A stretch of DNA of 64,000 nucleotides from Channa striata (GCA_033026295.1 CM065175.1:23756837-23820836), one strand, 5' to 3'; counted from the stretch's first letter, positions 1 to 11,712 are shown. The notes: generated from the sequence alone by a model not told the origin. Numbers and translations: made by a program.

Positions 1-1317
1 TAAGCAGGGGAATCGCTGCGAGCGGCAATTAACCTCTCTGGGTGTGTAATCACGCTCGCTTTGTCAGTGCAGGTCGCCGCGTCCGTCACCGTTTCCCCGT
101 GTGGAGCTACACGGGGGAATTTCCTTCATCCTCATGTGTTCCATGATACTGGCACATTGCATCATTTCATATCCGTTATGTGAAGCTGTTATCCAACACT
201 AATAGCTCTGAAAAGCCTTATCCACTATCAACACACAAGTACCAACAGTGTTCAACACTGAAGGAGGTTTTGTGTATTTTGCTGTTGCTGCCAACAACTT
301 GACCTTTGACTTCTTATCATGGTTGCAATAATCCAAGTTCTATGTGTCTAACTGTGAATTGCTAGTAAATAGTCTTTTTTGCTACATTGCTACTTGTTCA
401 CTGCCAAAGATTAATCATAACCGTCCCAAAGTATGTAAGTAACTGTTAGAGGTGCTGGTGTTTGTACCGTTACACGGCATCGCTGTGCTCTGCAGCTCCG
501 ATTATGGGAAAGCAAATTTGCTAAAATAAGGTGAGAAACTTAAATAAATGGTTGTTAAATAAATTGACAGATACATATCTTGAGTGCGTATTTAGTGCGA
601 GTGCAGGCGCAGTGTTTAAGGACCAGTCACATGCTTTTGGTGGGAAAATTGTATCTGTATGTAACGATCTCCAACACCCTCGTCTGCTTATGTTAATGAC
701 TTTCACCTGCCCAGAGTTGCCATAATCTTGTCCGACTGCAGGTGGAGATTTTTGCAAACATTTACACTTTCTAGAGATTATGGGATTTTGGAACTTTGTC
801 TCTTTGCAACTATGAGGTTGACACTTCTCCATTACATCAAGTATTCTGACGTTAGTGCTTTGCAGAAATCACTATGGCACAAATTTCCGTTTCATGTCTT
901 TGGGAAATCTCTACAAGCTTTGCACAGCATGAATTGAGCAGTTTTTACTAAGATCCTCTGAAGCTCCGTCAGATTAGATGTTTTTAAGTCTTGGGGCAGG
1001 TTTCGTCTCTGGATTGATCCTGATTCACTCCTGCTGAGACGGTCTTCCTTTTCGAAGGTTCTCCCATGACAAAACCAGACAAAGGCCTTTGTTTTGCTGC
1101 TAAACCACCAGGACACAGTTGGGTTAAACCTTCTTATTAACGACTATCCAGCAGATTCCCATCAGCCTTAACCGACTTCAGGTAGATTAAGTGTATAGTA
1201 TAATAATATAAATATAAAGTCACCTATCGAAAAACCTATATCTGTAAAACTGGGATGTTTTTTTCATCACCATGTGTGTTTAAGGAAACTTAAACTCTGC
1301 CAGAATCTACAACAGCA

Positions 1318-1352
1318 GTGTGTGTGTGTGTGTGTGCGCGTGTGTGTGTGTG
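1318..1352. repeat. (GT)n microsatellite with an internal GCGC interruption
   Basis: About 17 dinucleotide units, interrupted once by gcgcg. A simple repeat with no coding role. Confidence 0.95.
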
Positions 1353-1449
1353 ATGCTGGGGCTGGTTGTTTTCACAGGACTCGGGTTCATTATGAAACCA
1401 AACAAATATTTCCAGGTGTGACACGCATCAACGCAAACACCTGGATGTC

Positions 1450-1487
1450 GATATCAGTTGAGTGATTTGATATCAGTTGAGTGATTG
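1450..1487. repeat. 19-bp perfect direct duplication
   Basis: The unit gatatcagttgagtgattt occurs twice back to back (the second copy differs only at its final base). This looks like a small replication-slippage duplication. Confidence 0.85.
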
Positions 1488-4400
1488 CCTTTATCTGTTT
1501 TCTGTGCTTTTCCTGTGGGACTGACATTCCATTTGGCCTGGAATGTTTCTGTGTGTGTGTGATTTAATTTCTGCAACAAAAATGCATCTAAATCTAAACG
1601 TGAGCCAAAAAACCATCAGCGGAAGTGTTTGCTTTTTGGCAGAGAGGCAGGTGAGAGGACTGATAACTGTACAGTAAATTTAAAGCTACGAGTGTTGGAT
1701 TTGTAGAACAAACCCGGGACGTGAATCGACATTAAAGGCTGCACGTCTTTAAAGGTGCTGCTCGTCACTAAGTGGGTTGTGTAATCAGACTGATTGCCTT
1801 GTACAAATCCACCACATGAAGAGACGTGGACAATTACTAGTTCCTTGTTCTGTGCAGTTTAGCGTGTTAAATGCATGAAAAAGAAAACGGAACAAATTCA
1901 TTGGATTCTTGCTGGTGTTTTTTTTAACCCTTCATCACAGCGGTCTGTGGCATCGCTGGCACATTCACAGTCACCATCAATTACCACTCCGCTGACGAGG
2001 CTTTCAGGCAGATCACAACTCCTGCGGTGACCAGCTGACACGAACAATCAGTAAAAAATATTTGTGATGTCTACTAGCTGGTGTTTTAATGCTGGCACAG
2101 GATGCCCGTGTTCCCAGCTGCCTCTGTTCTCTGTTGGATTTCTTTGGCTCAGGCCTGAATCTAATTATTTAAGCAGTGATGGATGGGACGGCTGCCACCT
2201 CGTATTATGGGATGTGTGCGAAGCCTCGGTGGGATGAAGTTTAGATCTCAAACACTGAAATACTGCATCCATGATTTTGCCATTACAGCTTGTATTGAGC
2301 GGTGCCACAGAAGTGCAGCAGCAGAAGTCGAATTCCAGAGTCGAGAGAACAAATGCGTGATTGACCCTAAGATTAATTTTGCACATGCACATCTTGACAT
2401 GAATTTTAAGTTTTGTGTCTGAGAGCTTTTACAAACATGTCTGTGGACTTGCCCATGCAGCACGTGATTAACTTTATGTTGTAGTTTGAGGACTGACAAA
2501 CTCAAGGTTGGCAACTTCCTGTTCAAGGGGACACCTGGGCAAGATGGGAGCATACATTTTACTGCGTGTGTGAGAAGAAAATTAATCTGCAGGAAGCAGC
2601 CAGCAATAAGGGCCTGGTCTGTCCGGACCAGCAGGATTCATCATGGCTGAGCAGCACAGCTCAGTGACGTATGTGTAGTAATTAGTTACTGTAATTAGTT
2701 AGTATTGGATACTGGTAATAAAAGTTATTATGAGCAGTTAAGGATTTGATTGATGCCCAGAACTCTCTGGAGTCATAAATCTATCACAGCAAAAAACAAG
2801 TAACAAGCTTTTTCTTTTTCGTCATGTTTTCCTGTTTTATGTACAGCAGACTTTATCACTTGCAACATCACATCGTGTTGTGTTTATGACTTGCAGCATA
2901 AAAGTGAAATGGTGTTTATCTTTGAAATGACTGATATTTCAAAGGTGACAAAACATAATGTTTCTCTTGTAGATGAAATTTGGATTCATTTAAAAAATAA
3001 AATCTCATCTTTGTTTCAATTTAGTAAAGCTTTTCGTGATTGGGCACGACACTGTAAACCTCGAAAAGGAGAAATTGTCTCACAAATAATAATGAGCCAA
3101 AAGTTGGTTTCCTGTTCCTTAAATGAACAGAGGTTCTTGGCAACAACTGCTCATTTCCAATTAATACAAATAAAGTCCGACTGTTGGGAAGTATGTGAAT
3201 CTTATAGATTATGGCATAAAAAATTCAGACTGGGAAACTGGTCTTGGAAAAAGTCTTTGCAGATACAGTTCAGAAGGTGACTTTGTGTGAAAGCTGAGGG
3301 AGGTTTTGAAGCAGGATAAATTAAATACTCAGCCGTGCCACTTCACTGGCTTAATTGGAAAAAGGAAACATCTTTCTCTCCCTATTCTTTAATTAAATGG
3401 CTTAACGAAACCTGTTTAGTGCACAACTCTCTCGTTTGACCTTTGCCTTGAAGCAGGCTTCATGTCCAGCAGGTCATTAGCTCATTTTTTTGCTCTAATC
3501 ATTTCTACACTCCGTTGCCTCCGATTGTCAGAGTCCATCAGACCGAGCTGTCGGACTATGGGCAGCGGTGTGTAGGGTTTTTACTTTTTCCTTCAGCGAG
3601 TGAGGCCGAGCTGCAGAATGGGTGGAGGTCATGGGTCGCCTAGACACACCCTGGCCAACAGAGACCGAAGATTTGGAGCAGAGGGGAGATGCTGAGCTGC
3701 AGGGTAGACCACAGAATCTGGAGGTGGACTGGAGAAAACGATTGGGACAACTCAGAGAAGAGTATCATTTTAACTCAGGACGGACATTTCCCGAGTGAAT
3801 GGCATTATTTAAATAAATCCAATAGGTTTTAGCTATTAGACTTACAGGAGGCCCGTGGTTTTAGGAGATGAGATTGTGCAGAGTCTGAGGATGGTTAACA
3901 GGTGGAGAATAGAACCCAAACCTCGATCAACCGGACGACAGTTCTGCCATCACAAACCATAGGATAGACGGTGGAAGGTTTGAAAAGATGCTCACAGCTT
4001 TATGTCAAATGGGAAGTCAAGACTGCTCGAACGATTTCAGTCGTGGTTATGTGAGGTTTGGATACACCACTTAATCACTGACGTCATCAAAAATTATTTA
4101 TAAAATTTGAAAATCTTTAAAAAAATGTCAATTTGCATTGATGTGCACACTGCTTGGAAGTCCAAAGCACGTACTAAAAGTCTATGAGTCCAATAGGAAC
4201 TGAATGCAGCATACTGAAGTCACTTTCCCATCAGCCTCAGACATTCTCACTCCTCCCAGCACCTGACATTTGCACGGTAAACATTAGATTCCAAGCCCAG
4301 GAGTAGGCAGAGATAAGGTCAGGGACAGGACACTCTGCCTCATTGGAATCTAACACTAACTGCGTCTTAATGGGAATGTCTAAGCCTGCTGCGCTCTCCC

Positions 4401-6340
4401 TGTGCAACATCTGCCCCTGGTGTGTGTATTCCGACATATCCTGACACGTTAACTACAAAAAAGATAACTCTTATTTATTAAGATTTTATGCATATGGTGG
4501 TGAGTTTATTTAGGTGTTTTAAAAAATCTCAGTATTGTTTACAGTATCCTAATACACTGTATTGAATCATAACATTTGTGTCGTGATACATATCTTACTG
4601 CCAGGGTCTTGCCAGTACGCAGCCCGACACTCTGCCCATGTGTGTGCAATGTAGAATTATCAGTTCAAGTAATTCTGTAAGCAGCAGTTTGATTTATTTT
4701 CAGTATTATGGCTGTAGAAACAAAAACATCATGTTCCAAAAAGTTTGCTTTATATTCATGTTACCTGAGAAAGTTGATGCCTCTGCTGTCTGTCCCAGCA
4801 TCTGTAACCAGATAAGCGTTCCGTGCTCAGGTTTCTCTCACTTTGAAACATTTGCACTTAATGTTGAATACCTGAAGAAGACGATTAGGACCATCTTCTT
4901 CTTCACGGGCTTTGGTGCAGCTGTGGCACAGTCTGTAACAGAGGTGTGTTGATTAACTGTCTGTATTATGGAACCAAAATTTGAAATTGCGGATCCATAA
5001 AATCCGAGGAGCTGCTAAATCCGATCACTAGGTTTCACAACATTGTCGTTTGATGTTCAGTAGCTGACCCACAGTGGGAGATAATGGCATCGTGGGAAGG
5101 TTACATGCTGTTGTTTGAGTGTGGAACTGCCTGACTTGGCATTAGAAACTTGGACCAGACTTTAAATACATACAATAACGTTGCCTGGTCGTGGTCGACT
5201 GAACTGTAGCTCTGAATTCCCCTCAACGTGACCCACACCCACAAGAAACGTGCTACTTTCAACACTGTGCCATCGAACAATGACTGTATTATTTTTAAAT
5301 TAAGGTGTAGAGTGTTTAATCCTACGTAGGATTCTGAACTCTTTGGAGTAAATTTACAAGGTCCAGCGTGGAAACGAGAGAGAGCATCCAACCAAAGTGA
5401 TTCCACCAGCGATTCCCAATAAGGGCTGATTGGATGAACATGGTTATAAAAGAACATGTGACGCACAGGCACTAGGAAGTAAATGGAGCAAACCGGATGG
5501 TGACATTTCAGACAGGAAAGGACTGCAAGAGCGTCCGGGTGCTACTGAACCGAGGCTGAAATACGAATGCTTGTTTGCAAAAAGACTAAATGAAAAGATG
5601 TTTCCCAAGATGAAACGTCTTGGCAAGAGAGACAGTTTTTTCAACATGACTAAGAATCCAAACACACATTTTCATGCAAGAGGAAATGTGAAACTGATAT
5701 GTCCAAGTATTTTCCCTTTTTAAAGCTGAAGGTAAAGCAACAAAATCCCGTCAAGCAAAGACGAGCTGAAAAGAAAACCTCAGAAAAATGGCCGAACCTC
5801 CCTGCACAGATTTTCCAAGACTCGAGTGTTGGTTCAAAAACTCCTTTTGTGGTGTAACTTCACAGCGTCAGTGCTTGACACGACGCTGTCGAACTTGCAT
5901 TCACACTTATGTAAATAACTGATGCTAAAACTTAAATATCATCCGGTGTTTAGTCAGCAGTTCTTTAAAAACTGTCTGGAATCTTAGTGCGGGAGAATGT
6001 GTATTTTTTCAATATTTGTGGAATTAAATTTTGTCCAAATGAATGTATGAATCTTATAATGTTACCATGAGCTGAACAAAGCTGCTCACATGAATTTAAT
6101 AAAAATGGGCCTTTTCACTCTTATTATTATTGGACATGTAAAGCTTCTCTTGCTGCTGATCTATGTCCTGTGGATCACATTTCTAACGTGAACGAATTTC
6201 CTTCCCTCTGCTAAAAAGAAGAATTGACATGTTGCAGAAAACCCGTTTCTAAACCCTCTCGCCAGCTGTTTAATCCCAGGCCTCTCTATCACTCTGTAAA
6301 TGATTCATGCTGATACGACGGGTTTATTTTGGAATCAACC

Positions 6341-6348
6341 TATAAAAG
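6341..6348 (+). promoter_or_regulatory. vmo1: TATA box of vmo1
   Basis: TATAAAAG lies 84 bp upstream of the vmo1 ATG. Transcription would be expected to start near 6370, leaving a 5' UTR of about 55 bp. Context and sequence match a strong TATA promoter; the start site itself is inferred. The duplicated unit downstream has lost this element. Confidence 0.75.
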
Positions 6349-6424
6349 CTCGGAGTCCCAACCCCGGGGTTACTTGTTAGTTGGCATTTCAGAGTGAATC
6401 ACTGACTGAATCGCTGCTGTCAAC

Positions 6425-6634
6425 ATGGCAAGTCTGTTGGCCGCTGTGCTTGTGCTGGCTGCGATGTCCAGCGGCTTCTGTGAGGAGAAAAGCTTTCTGC
6501 AGCGAGCCGGCGTGGCCTTTAACAGCAGACAGCACACATCTCTGCTCACTGTGAGCAACGGAGAGCAGTTTGGGAACTGGACCTGGCCCGAGATGTGTCC
6601 TGACACGTTCTTTGCTGTCGGCTTCAGCGTCAGG
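6425..6634 (+). CDS. vmo1: vmo1 exon 1 (coding): signal peptide and first repeat
   Basis: Encodes residues 1-70. It holds the signal peptide (cleavage likely near residues 17-20), then the start of beta-prism repeat 1 with WPEMCPD around residues 54-60. It ends after an Arg codon with donor GTAAAA at 6635, phase 0. Readthrough gives a stop at 6700. Confidence 0.93.
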
Positions 6635-8908
6635 GTAAAACCACTGGCTTCATCCTGTATTGCGAATACTGCTTTTCAATACGAGGAAAGAAAAAAATAA
6701 TAATTTAAATATGTCCAATTATTCACTTTACTTATTTTTACTTTCATGACTAATGAGGTCAAGTCCATTCAGATCCATCATTTAGTGAAGTAACAAACAC
6801 GTCAGGCAAATTTTAAAAAGACACTTGAAAATCAATGTTCAACTATGAATATGAAGCACCTATTTATCAGGGCAGCTGCTAAAAAAACAATCAACCACTA
6901 AATATGATTTAGAATAAATTCATTCTTTGACATTTATCATTGAAATTAACCTTTAATTTATGTTTATGTTTTTATGTTTCTCCAACTGAATTTTTAAGGT
7001 TTCTTTTACACTTTTATGTTTTGTGACAGTGAACATGTGATGTTCAATTGGCCTCAAGTTGATTTGCTTTACGTTGCAGTACATGTAGGTTGATGTTTCA
7101 GTCACGTTAATGTTGTGATAAGCACATTAATTAAGTATATGATAAGAATTGTTTTCTACTTGCTTCTCTGCTGTGGTTTGCTACTGAAAATAAATTCCTT
7201 GTGGAGAATTTGAAATTACAGGTTCACATGTTTTCCAGGTCATATCTGTGTGTACATTTAAAAAAAACATTTTTCTTTTCATTCTTAGGAATTGGGTGAC
7301 AAAATTCAAAGTCATTGTTCTCTGCAGAAATGCTTTGAGTTTGACCAGAGCTAACGTGCTAATTAAATCACATGTGCTGCAGTCTCCTCTGAGTTCAATA
7401 TTCCCCGTTTGTGTTGCTATTCATCAGCTCAGTAAATAACTCTAATAGCTGAAAATATTTTTTCACACCTAGTTTGACCTCATAATCTTTGATAAAGGCC
7501 TGATAATAATTGTCACAATAAACAAATTAAAGTCTCTTGTTTTACATACTAACCACATTATTCTGCCCAGAGTAAAGCGAATCCACTACAGGATCGTTCA
7601 CTCTAATTTCATGTGAACTTCCAACTAAACGTGGCTGACACGAATGAGATAAAACCCTGGTGTGACCAGAGCTCTTGCTGCTTCTGGGAACTGTGTTTTG
7701 TTCCGTCAGGTGGAGCCCAACCAGTATGCGAACGATGACACCGCCCTGAACGGGATCCGTCTCATCTGTGCCAAGGATGGGAACCGAAGGTTCCTCTACA
7801 CTATTGAGTCTCACGCTGGCTAGTAAGTTACCGACACACTTTTCTAGCTTTTCTAAATCTTATATATTTGCATATATTTTAATCATGGAAAATGATTAAA
7901 CTTTATTTTTATCTGATAAACCTGCAATGGCTGCACTAGTTGAAAACTGTCTACATGTCACGGTGGCAGGATTCAGGAAGGAGACGTATCAATCTCTGCC
8001 ACTTACACCAACATGTTTGTACTGGAGCTCTCTGCTGCTGTGCACAGATCTGTCTTGTAAAAGATCCTGGATCCCGGCGGGACTTACCTGGCTGTGCCGT
8101 AAAGGTTATAACTAAAAATGAGATAAACTAAATAGAAGCTGGAGACTGGCAGTTCTCCATGACGTTCAGAGGGGAAATAAAAGGGTTGGAAATGAGGTGT
8201 TCTGATGTTGAAATGTCTTGGCATCTGTGCTTCCAGTCCACATCTGGGTCTTTTCATCGTTTTTTTTGTTCCTCGTGACTCACTGGTCTGTTATTTTCTT
8301 CTCGACTGTCCAGCTTTGGTGACTGGTCCCAGCCTCAGTACTGTCCCACTGGCGTGCTCAGCTCCTTCCAGATTCGCGTGGAGCCCCATCAGGGTCTGTT
8401 TGGTGACGACACCGCTGTCAACAACATCAAGTTCCGCTGCAGCAGTAACCCTGTGTTAGAGGCGCCTGGCATGGACTGGGGGGAGTACGGCCCCTGGAGC
8501 CAGGTGTGTCAGGATGGTGGGATCTGTGGCATCGAGACTAAGGTGGAGGAATATCAGTACGGCCTGGATGACTCCAGCCTCAATGATGTGCGCTTCCACT
8601 GCTGTGCCAATTCTCAGCAGGTAAGATAGAGGGTTAAATAATGGAATTCTGAAATAAAAAAACAACAAAAAGATGGCTTGATTTTTGTTTCACTGAGTGA
8701 GAACATTGTAGCTTGTGCATCTCTTATTTGTAACAACAAAAGTCTATAATCATTATCATTATTCAATTAAAATAGCAAAAATATGGTTGTAAATTATTGC
8801 ATGATGTCATTAGTTTTAATTACAAGTGAGGAGGTCAGAAATTGTACAGTATAGATACACTACATCATTAACTACTGTTCATTGATGTGTGTTTGTTTTT
8901 AACAGTGA
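6425..8908 (+). CDS. vmo1: vmo1: vitelline membrane outer layer protein 1 homologue, complete 4-exon gene
   Basis: Join 6425-6634, 7710-7822, 8314-8620, 8906-8908 gives 210 aa plus TGA, close to the usual family length of about 180-200. Residues 1-19 form a hydrophobic signal peptide, so the product is probably secreted. Three internal beta-prism repeats follow, with diagnostic motifs FGNWTWPEMCPD (49-60), NDDTALNGIRLIC (78-90), FGDWSQPQYCPTG (109-121), GDDTAVNNIKFRC (138-150), WGEYGPWSQVC (163-173) and SLNDVRFHCC (196-205). All eight family cysteines are present (58, 90, 118, 150, 173, 179, 204, 205). There is an N-glycosylation sequon at N51-W-T. Exon phases are 0, 2 and 0, and every intron is GT-AG. 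Known relatives are a structural protein of the bird egg outer vitelline membrane and secreted proteins in other vertebrates; the role in fish is not shown by the sequence. The start is the first ATG after the TATA box and begins the signal peptide. A partial tandem copy follows at 11415. Confidence 0.95.
7710..7822 (+). CDS. vmo1: vmo1 exon 2: end of first repeat
   Basis: Encodes residues 71-107 and two bases of codon 108. The acceptor is ttccgtcag and the donor GTAAGT (7823-7828). It contains NDDTALNGIRLIC, the most conserved stretch of repeat 1, whose Cys90 should pair with Cys58. Joining TA to the C of exon 3 makes Tyr108, which confirms the phase. Confidence 0.93.
8314..8620 (+). CDS. 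vmo1: vmo1 exon 3: second and third repeats
   Basis: Encodes the last base of codon 108 and residues 109-210. A pyrimidine-rich tract and ctgtccag precede it; donor GTAAGA follows at 8621. It carries six of the eight cysteines (118, 150, 173, 179, 204, 205). If intron 3 were retained, only Val-Arg would be added before a TAG. Confidence 0.95.
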
Positions 8909-8975
8909 TCGTTAGGTGGGAAGTTTGATCCCCTGCATGTCCAACAGCCTGAACTTGAAGATGACAATTAATAAA
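8906..8975 (+). other. vmo1: vmo1 terminal exon: stop codon, short 3' UTR and poly(A) signal
   Basis: The acceptor tttttaacag (ending at 8905) is followed at once by TGA, so the last exon starts with the stop codon. AATAAA lies at 8970-8975, giving a 3' UTR of roughly 80-90 bp. Another possible acceptor (gttag, ending about 8915) would add a short tail, but family proteins normally end just after the final Cys pair, so TGA is preferred. Confidence 0.8.
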
Positions 8976-9575
8976 AGAGTGTTATGAACTGCTGGTGTCG
9001 TTGTAATGCTTTACCAGAACCTGAAGAGTCTTGTGCAGTTTCAGTGGTTTCCTTTACATAAATGCAAATATGTATTAAGATCAAGGTTTGGCCGAGTGGC
9101 GAGAGACATGCAGGCAGGAGTTCACTTCAGTACCTGAAGCGCCTCCCATAAAGACAAACCAATACTGCTTACCACAATCACAATACGTTCTCTTCTACAG
9201 AAACTATATACATTTCTTAAATATATTATTCTATTTTACCTCACATAGGAAGGTTGACATAAAATGTTATCAAGGGTAAATTTTAAGGCCGTTTCCTCAC
9301 ACAATCATAAAACTCCCCTCTACTTCCAACTGGATGGTACAACCCAATTCTCCCCTGCTATAAAGACCTTTCAGACATCCCACTTCCTGTTTGATATTGT
9401 CACTTGACACCTATTGGCACATGGAGTTGAGCACAAACAAACATTGAGCAAGTATCACAGTGACATTGGTTTTTAGGGGATGTTATAACAAAGTGCATCA
9501 TCTACACAAGTAAATCAGCAGCTCTACTCTGCCGGCCAACTACCAGGGTTTGACCTACGCACTTCACAAAACCTT

Positions 9576-9806
9576 TTAAAGTACATAGCAATAAAAACCA
9601 CTTTCTGAGATCACTTGAGTATCAAGTGTCTGTTTGATTAAGTGAGTCTGAAGTTTGGGTCTAAAAGTACGACCCTCATATATAACACCAATATTGGGAG
9701 GCAAAGAGTTCCACAGCTTGGGGCAATAACAGCCAAGGCCACAGATGTAGGTCACACTTTGGCCTAGATATGGGCTCAGCTGGAAGGTGCTCATGATTTG
9801 CCACAT
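9576..9806 (-). mobile_element. Retrotransposon-like fragment between the duplicated units
   Basis: On the minus strand this translates to a stretch containing CPKLWNSLPPNIG followed by FRPKLQTHLIK. The pattern xxLWNSLPxxI...F...LKTHL is familiar from the C-terminal end of LINE reverse-transcriptase polyproteins in fish. It is short and lacks any catalytic motif. It sits in the roughly 880-bp spacer separating the two vmo1 units. The family assignment is tentative. Confidence 0.45.
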
Positions 9807-11414
9807 GTAAAAGTACGTAGAACACAGCCAGTACCGAGCGCTGTTGCCCTTGTGGATGCGATTTAGGATTATAAGTTTAATTTCACTATAATGGACCGGA
9901 AGATGGTGACCATGGAACCGATTCTTCTACAGACGATCGAGTAATTCTATTTTAAGAACTAGTTTGATGGACTTTTACATTCAGTATTATGGATATAGAC
10001 ACAAAAATTTGGATTATTAAAGCATTTTAATCATGTCTGAAAGCATCTCCACACCCAAAGTTTGCTCTATTTTTATGTTACGTTGTGTTCTGAAAGTGGA
10101 TAACCAGATAAATGTGACAGTCTCTCACTTTAAGACGTTTGCATTTAATGCTGAGGATCATCATCTTCTTTACTGGCTTTATTTTGTAACGGTAGAAACA
10201 GAAGTGTGCTGAAGTCAGTTTCTGAATTATGGAATTAATACGGATCCATAATGTGCTAAAAGACCTGCTAAAACACATCACTGGGTTTCATGTTTCGCGT
10301 TTGACTGTGACCCCCTCAGCTTTCTTCATTAAAAAACTCCCAGAAACCTTCAGTCCACCACGATAAACCCGTGTCTGCTGACTGTTCACAGCAGGAGACA
10401 AAGTCATCGTGGGACGGTGACATGCGGCGTTCATCCATGACCAACATACAATAACATGACATGCAGCTCCAAGCTCCCCACACTTTCTGCAGCCCACGCC
10501 CACAACAAACGTTTGACTTTCCTCATAGTCCCATCTTACAATATTCGGGTTATTTTAAAATGAAGGTGTAAAATGTTTAATCCCATGTAGAATTGTAAAA
10601 TATGAACATGACTAAAAAGGTCCGAAGCAGAAACAAAGGTGAACACACCTGTGGGCACTGCAACCAAAGTGACTGCAGCAGTGATTTCCAATCAGGGCTG
10701 ATTGGACTTAAACGCACCGCTGTGTATCACTACTAGACTCCAGGGCAAGAGAGACATTTATTTAATGTGACTAAGAATCCAAACGCACTGGGAAAATCGC
10801 ACACATTTTCATGCAAGGAGAATAGAGGTGATGTGTCCAGGTTTTTTCCTTTTTAAAGCTGAAGGTGGAGCAACAAAACCCCTCGAGTGAAGAAGAGCTG
10901 GAAAGAATCTTTGGAAAAATGGCAGAATGACCCTTTACAGATTTGTCCAAAACTTAAAATCATCCATGTTTGGAGCGATCAGAATCATATTAAAACCAAC
11001 AGCACTTTATGGTGATCACAGCTTTAATTTGTTTAGAATATGTACATTTATGTAGCGTACTAAATGATGCTAAAACTTAAATATCACCCAGTGTTTCGTA
11101 TTATTTTCATAATTTGTTCAAGAAAGATGAATTGATGAATTGCACTAACACCAACATGTTTTTAGTGGAGCTGTCTGTTGCTGTGCAAAGATCTAGTCAA
11201 AGATCCTGGATCCCAGCGGGACTTACCTGGTTGTTGAAGGTTATAACTTAAAATTAGATAAACCAAATAGACCCAGTGAAGGCGGCAGAAAGCTGGAGAC
11301 TGGCAGTTCTCCATGACGTTCAGAGGGGAAATAAAAGCCCAGGTTCTGGCAGGGTTGTAAATGAGGTTTTCAGATGTTCAATGTCTTGTTTTGGCATCTG
11401 TGCTTCCAGTCCAG

Positions 11415-11712
11415 CTTTGGTGACTGGTCCCAGCCTCAGTACTGTCCCACTGGCGTGCTCAGCTCCTTCCAGCTTCGTGTGGAGCCTAGTCAGGGTCCAT
11501 TAAGTGACGACACAGCCGGCAACAACATCCAGTTCCACTGCAGCAGTGGCCCCACATTAGAGTTCCCTGGGATGGGCTGGGGGGAGTACGGCAGCTGGAG
11601 CAAAGAGTGTAAGAGTGGTGGACTCGAGACCAACATGGAGGATTATCAGTTTGACTCGGTGGACTCCAACCTCAATGACGTGCACTTCCACTGCTTTGCC
11701 AAGTCTCAGCAG
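11415..11712 (+). pseudogene. Orphan vmo1-like exon 3 (second copy)
   Basis: This 298-bp exon is open for 99 codons, about 70% identical in protein to vmo1 exon 3. It keeps FGDWSQPQYCPTG, SDDTAGNNIQFHC, WGEYGSW and NLNDVHFHC, and it has donor GTAAGA at 11713. Compared with exon 3 of the intact gene it carries an in-frame 9-nt deletion that removes Ile-Cys-Gly, and the second Cys of the final CC pair is Phe. No exon 1, exon 2 or promoter exists in this unit, so it cannot be an independent VMO1 gene. It starts in the same phase as exon 3 of the intact gene, so splicing from exon 2 at 7822 would stay in frame. Decaying relic and alternative terminal exon both remain possible. Confidence 0.8.

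Larger units (their letters stand above)
1..4689. other. Intergenic stretch upstream of the vmo1 duplication
   Basis: No gene is recognised here. Open frames are short and lack family motifs or splice support. It holds a (GT)n microsatellite at 1318-1352 and a 19-bp direct duplication at 1450-1487. The longest frame (2891-3280, 129 codons, +) is discussed under rejected items. Confidence 0.6.
4690..9088 (+). repeat. Tandem segmental duplication, unit A (intact vmo1)
   Basis: This segment aligns by eye with about 9970-13147. Shared landmarks are 'cagtattatgg' (4701 and 9982), 'cggatccataa' (4990 and 10240), the block starting 'gaagctggagactggcag' (8138 and 11288), exon 3 (8314 and 11415) and 'atgcaaatatgtat' near the ends. 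Divergence is substantial outside one conserved block around the start of exon 3, so the duplication is not recent. The edges are approximate. Confidence 0.85.

Noticed and set aside
2891..3280. 129-codon open frame on the plus strand
   Set aside because: No recognisable family, no signal peptide or domain, AT-rich surroundings and no supporting neighbours; length is compatible with chance.
8205..8313. Open frame running into vmo1 exon 3 from upstream
   Set aside because: It is in a different frame from VMO1 and lies in intron 2 up to the acceptor at 8313.
9089..9099. A-box-like tggccgagtgg at the end of duplication unit A
   Set aside because: No B box at the right distance and no cloverleaf; not a tRNA gene.
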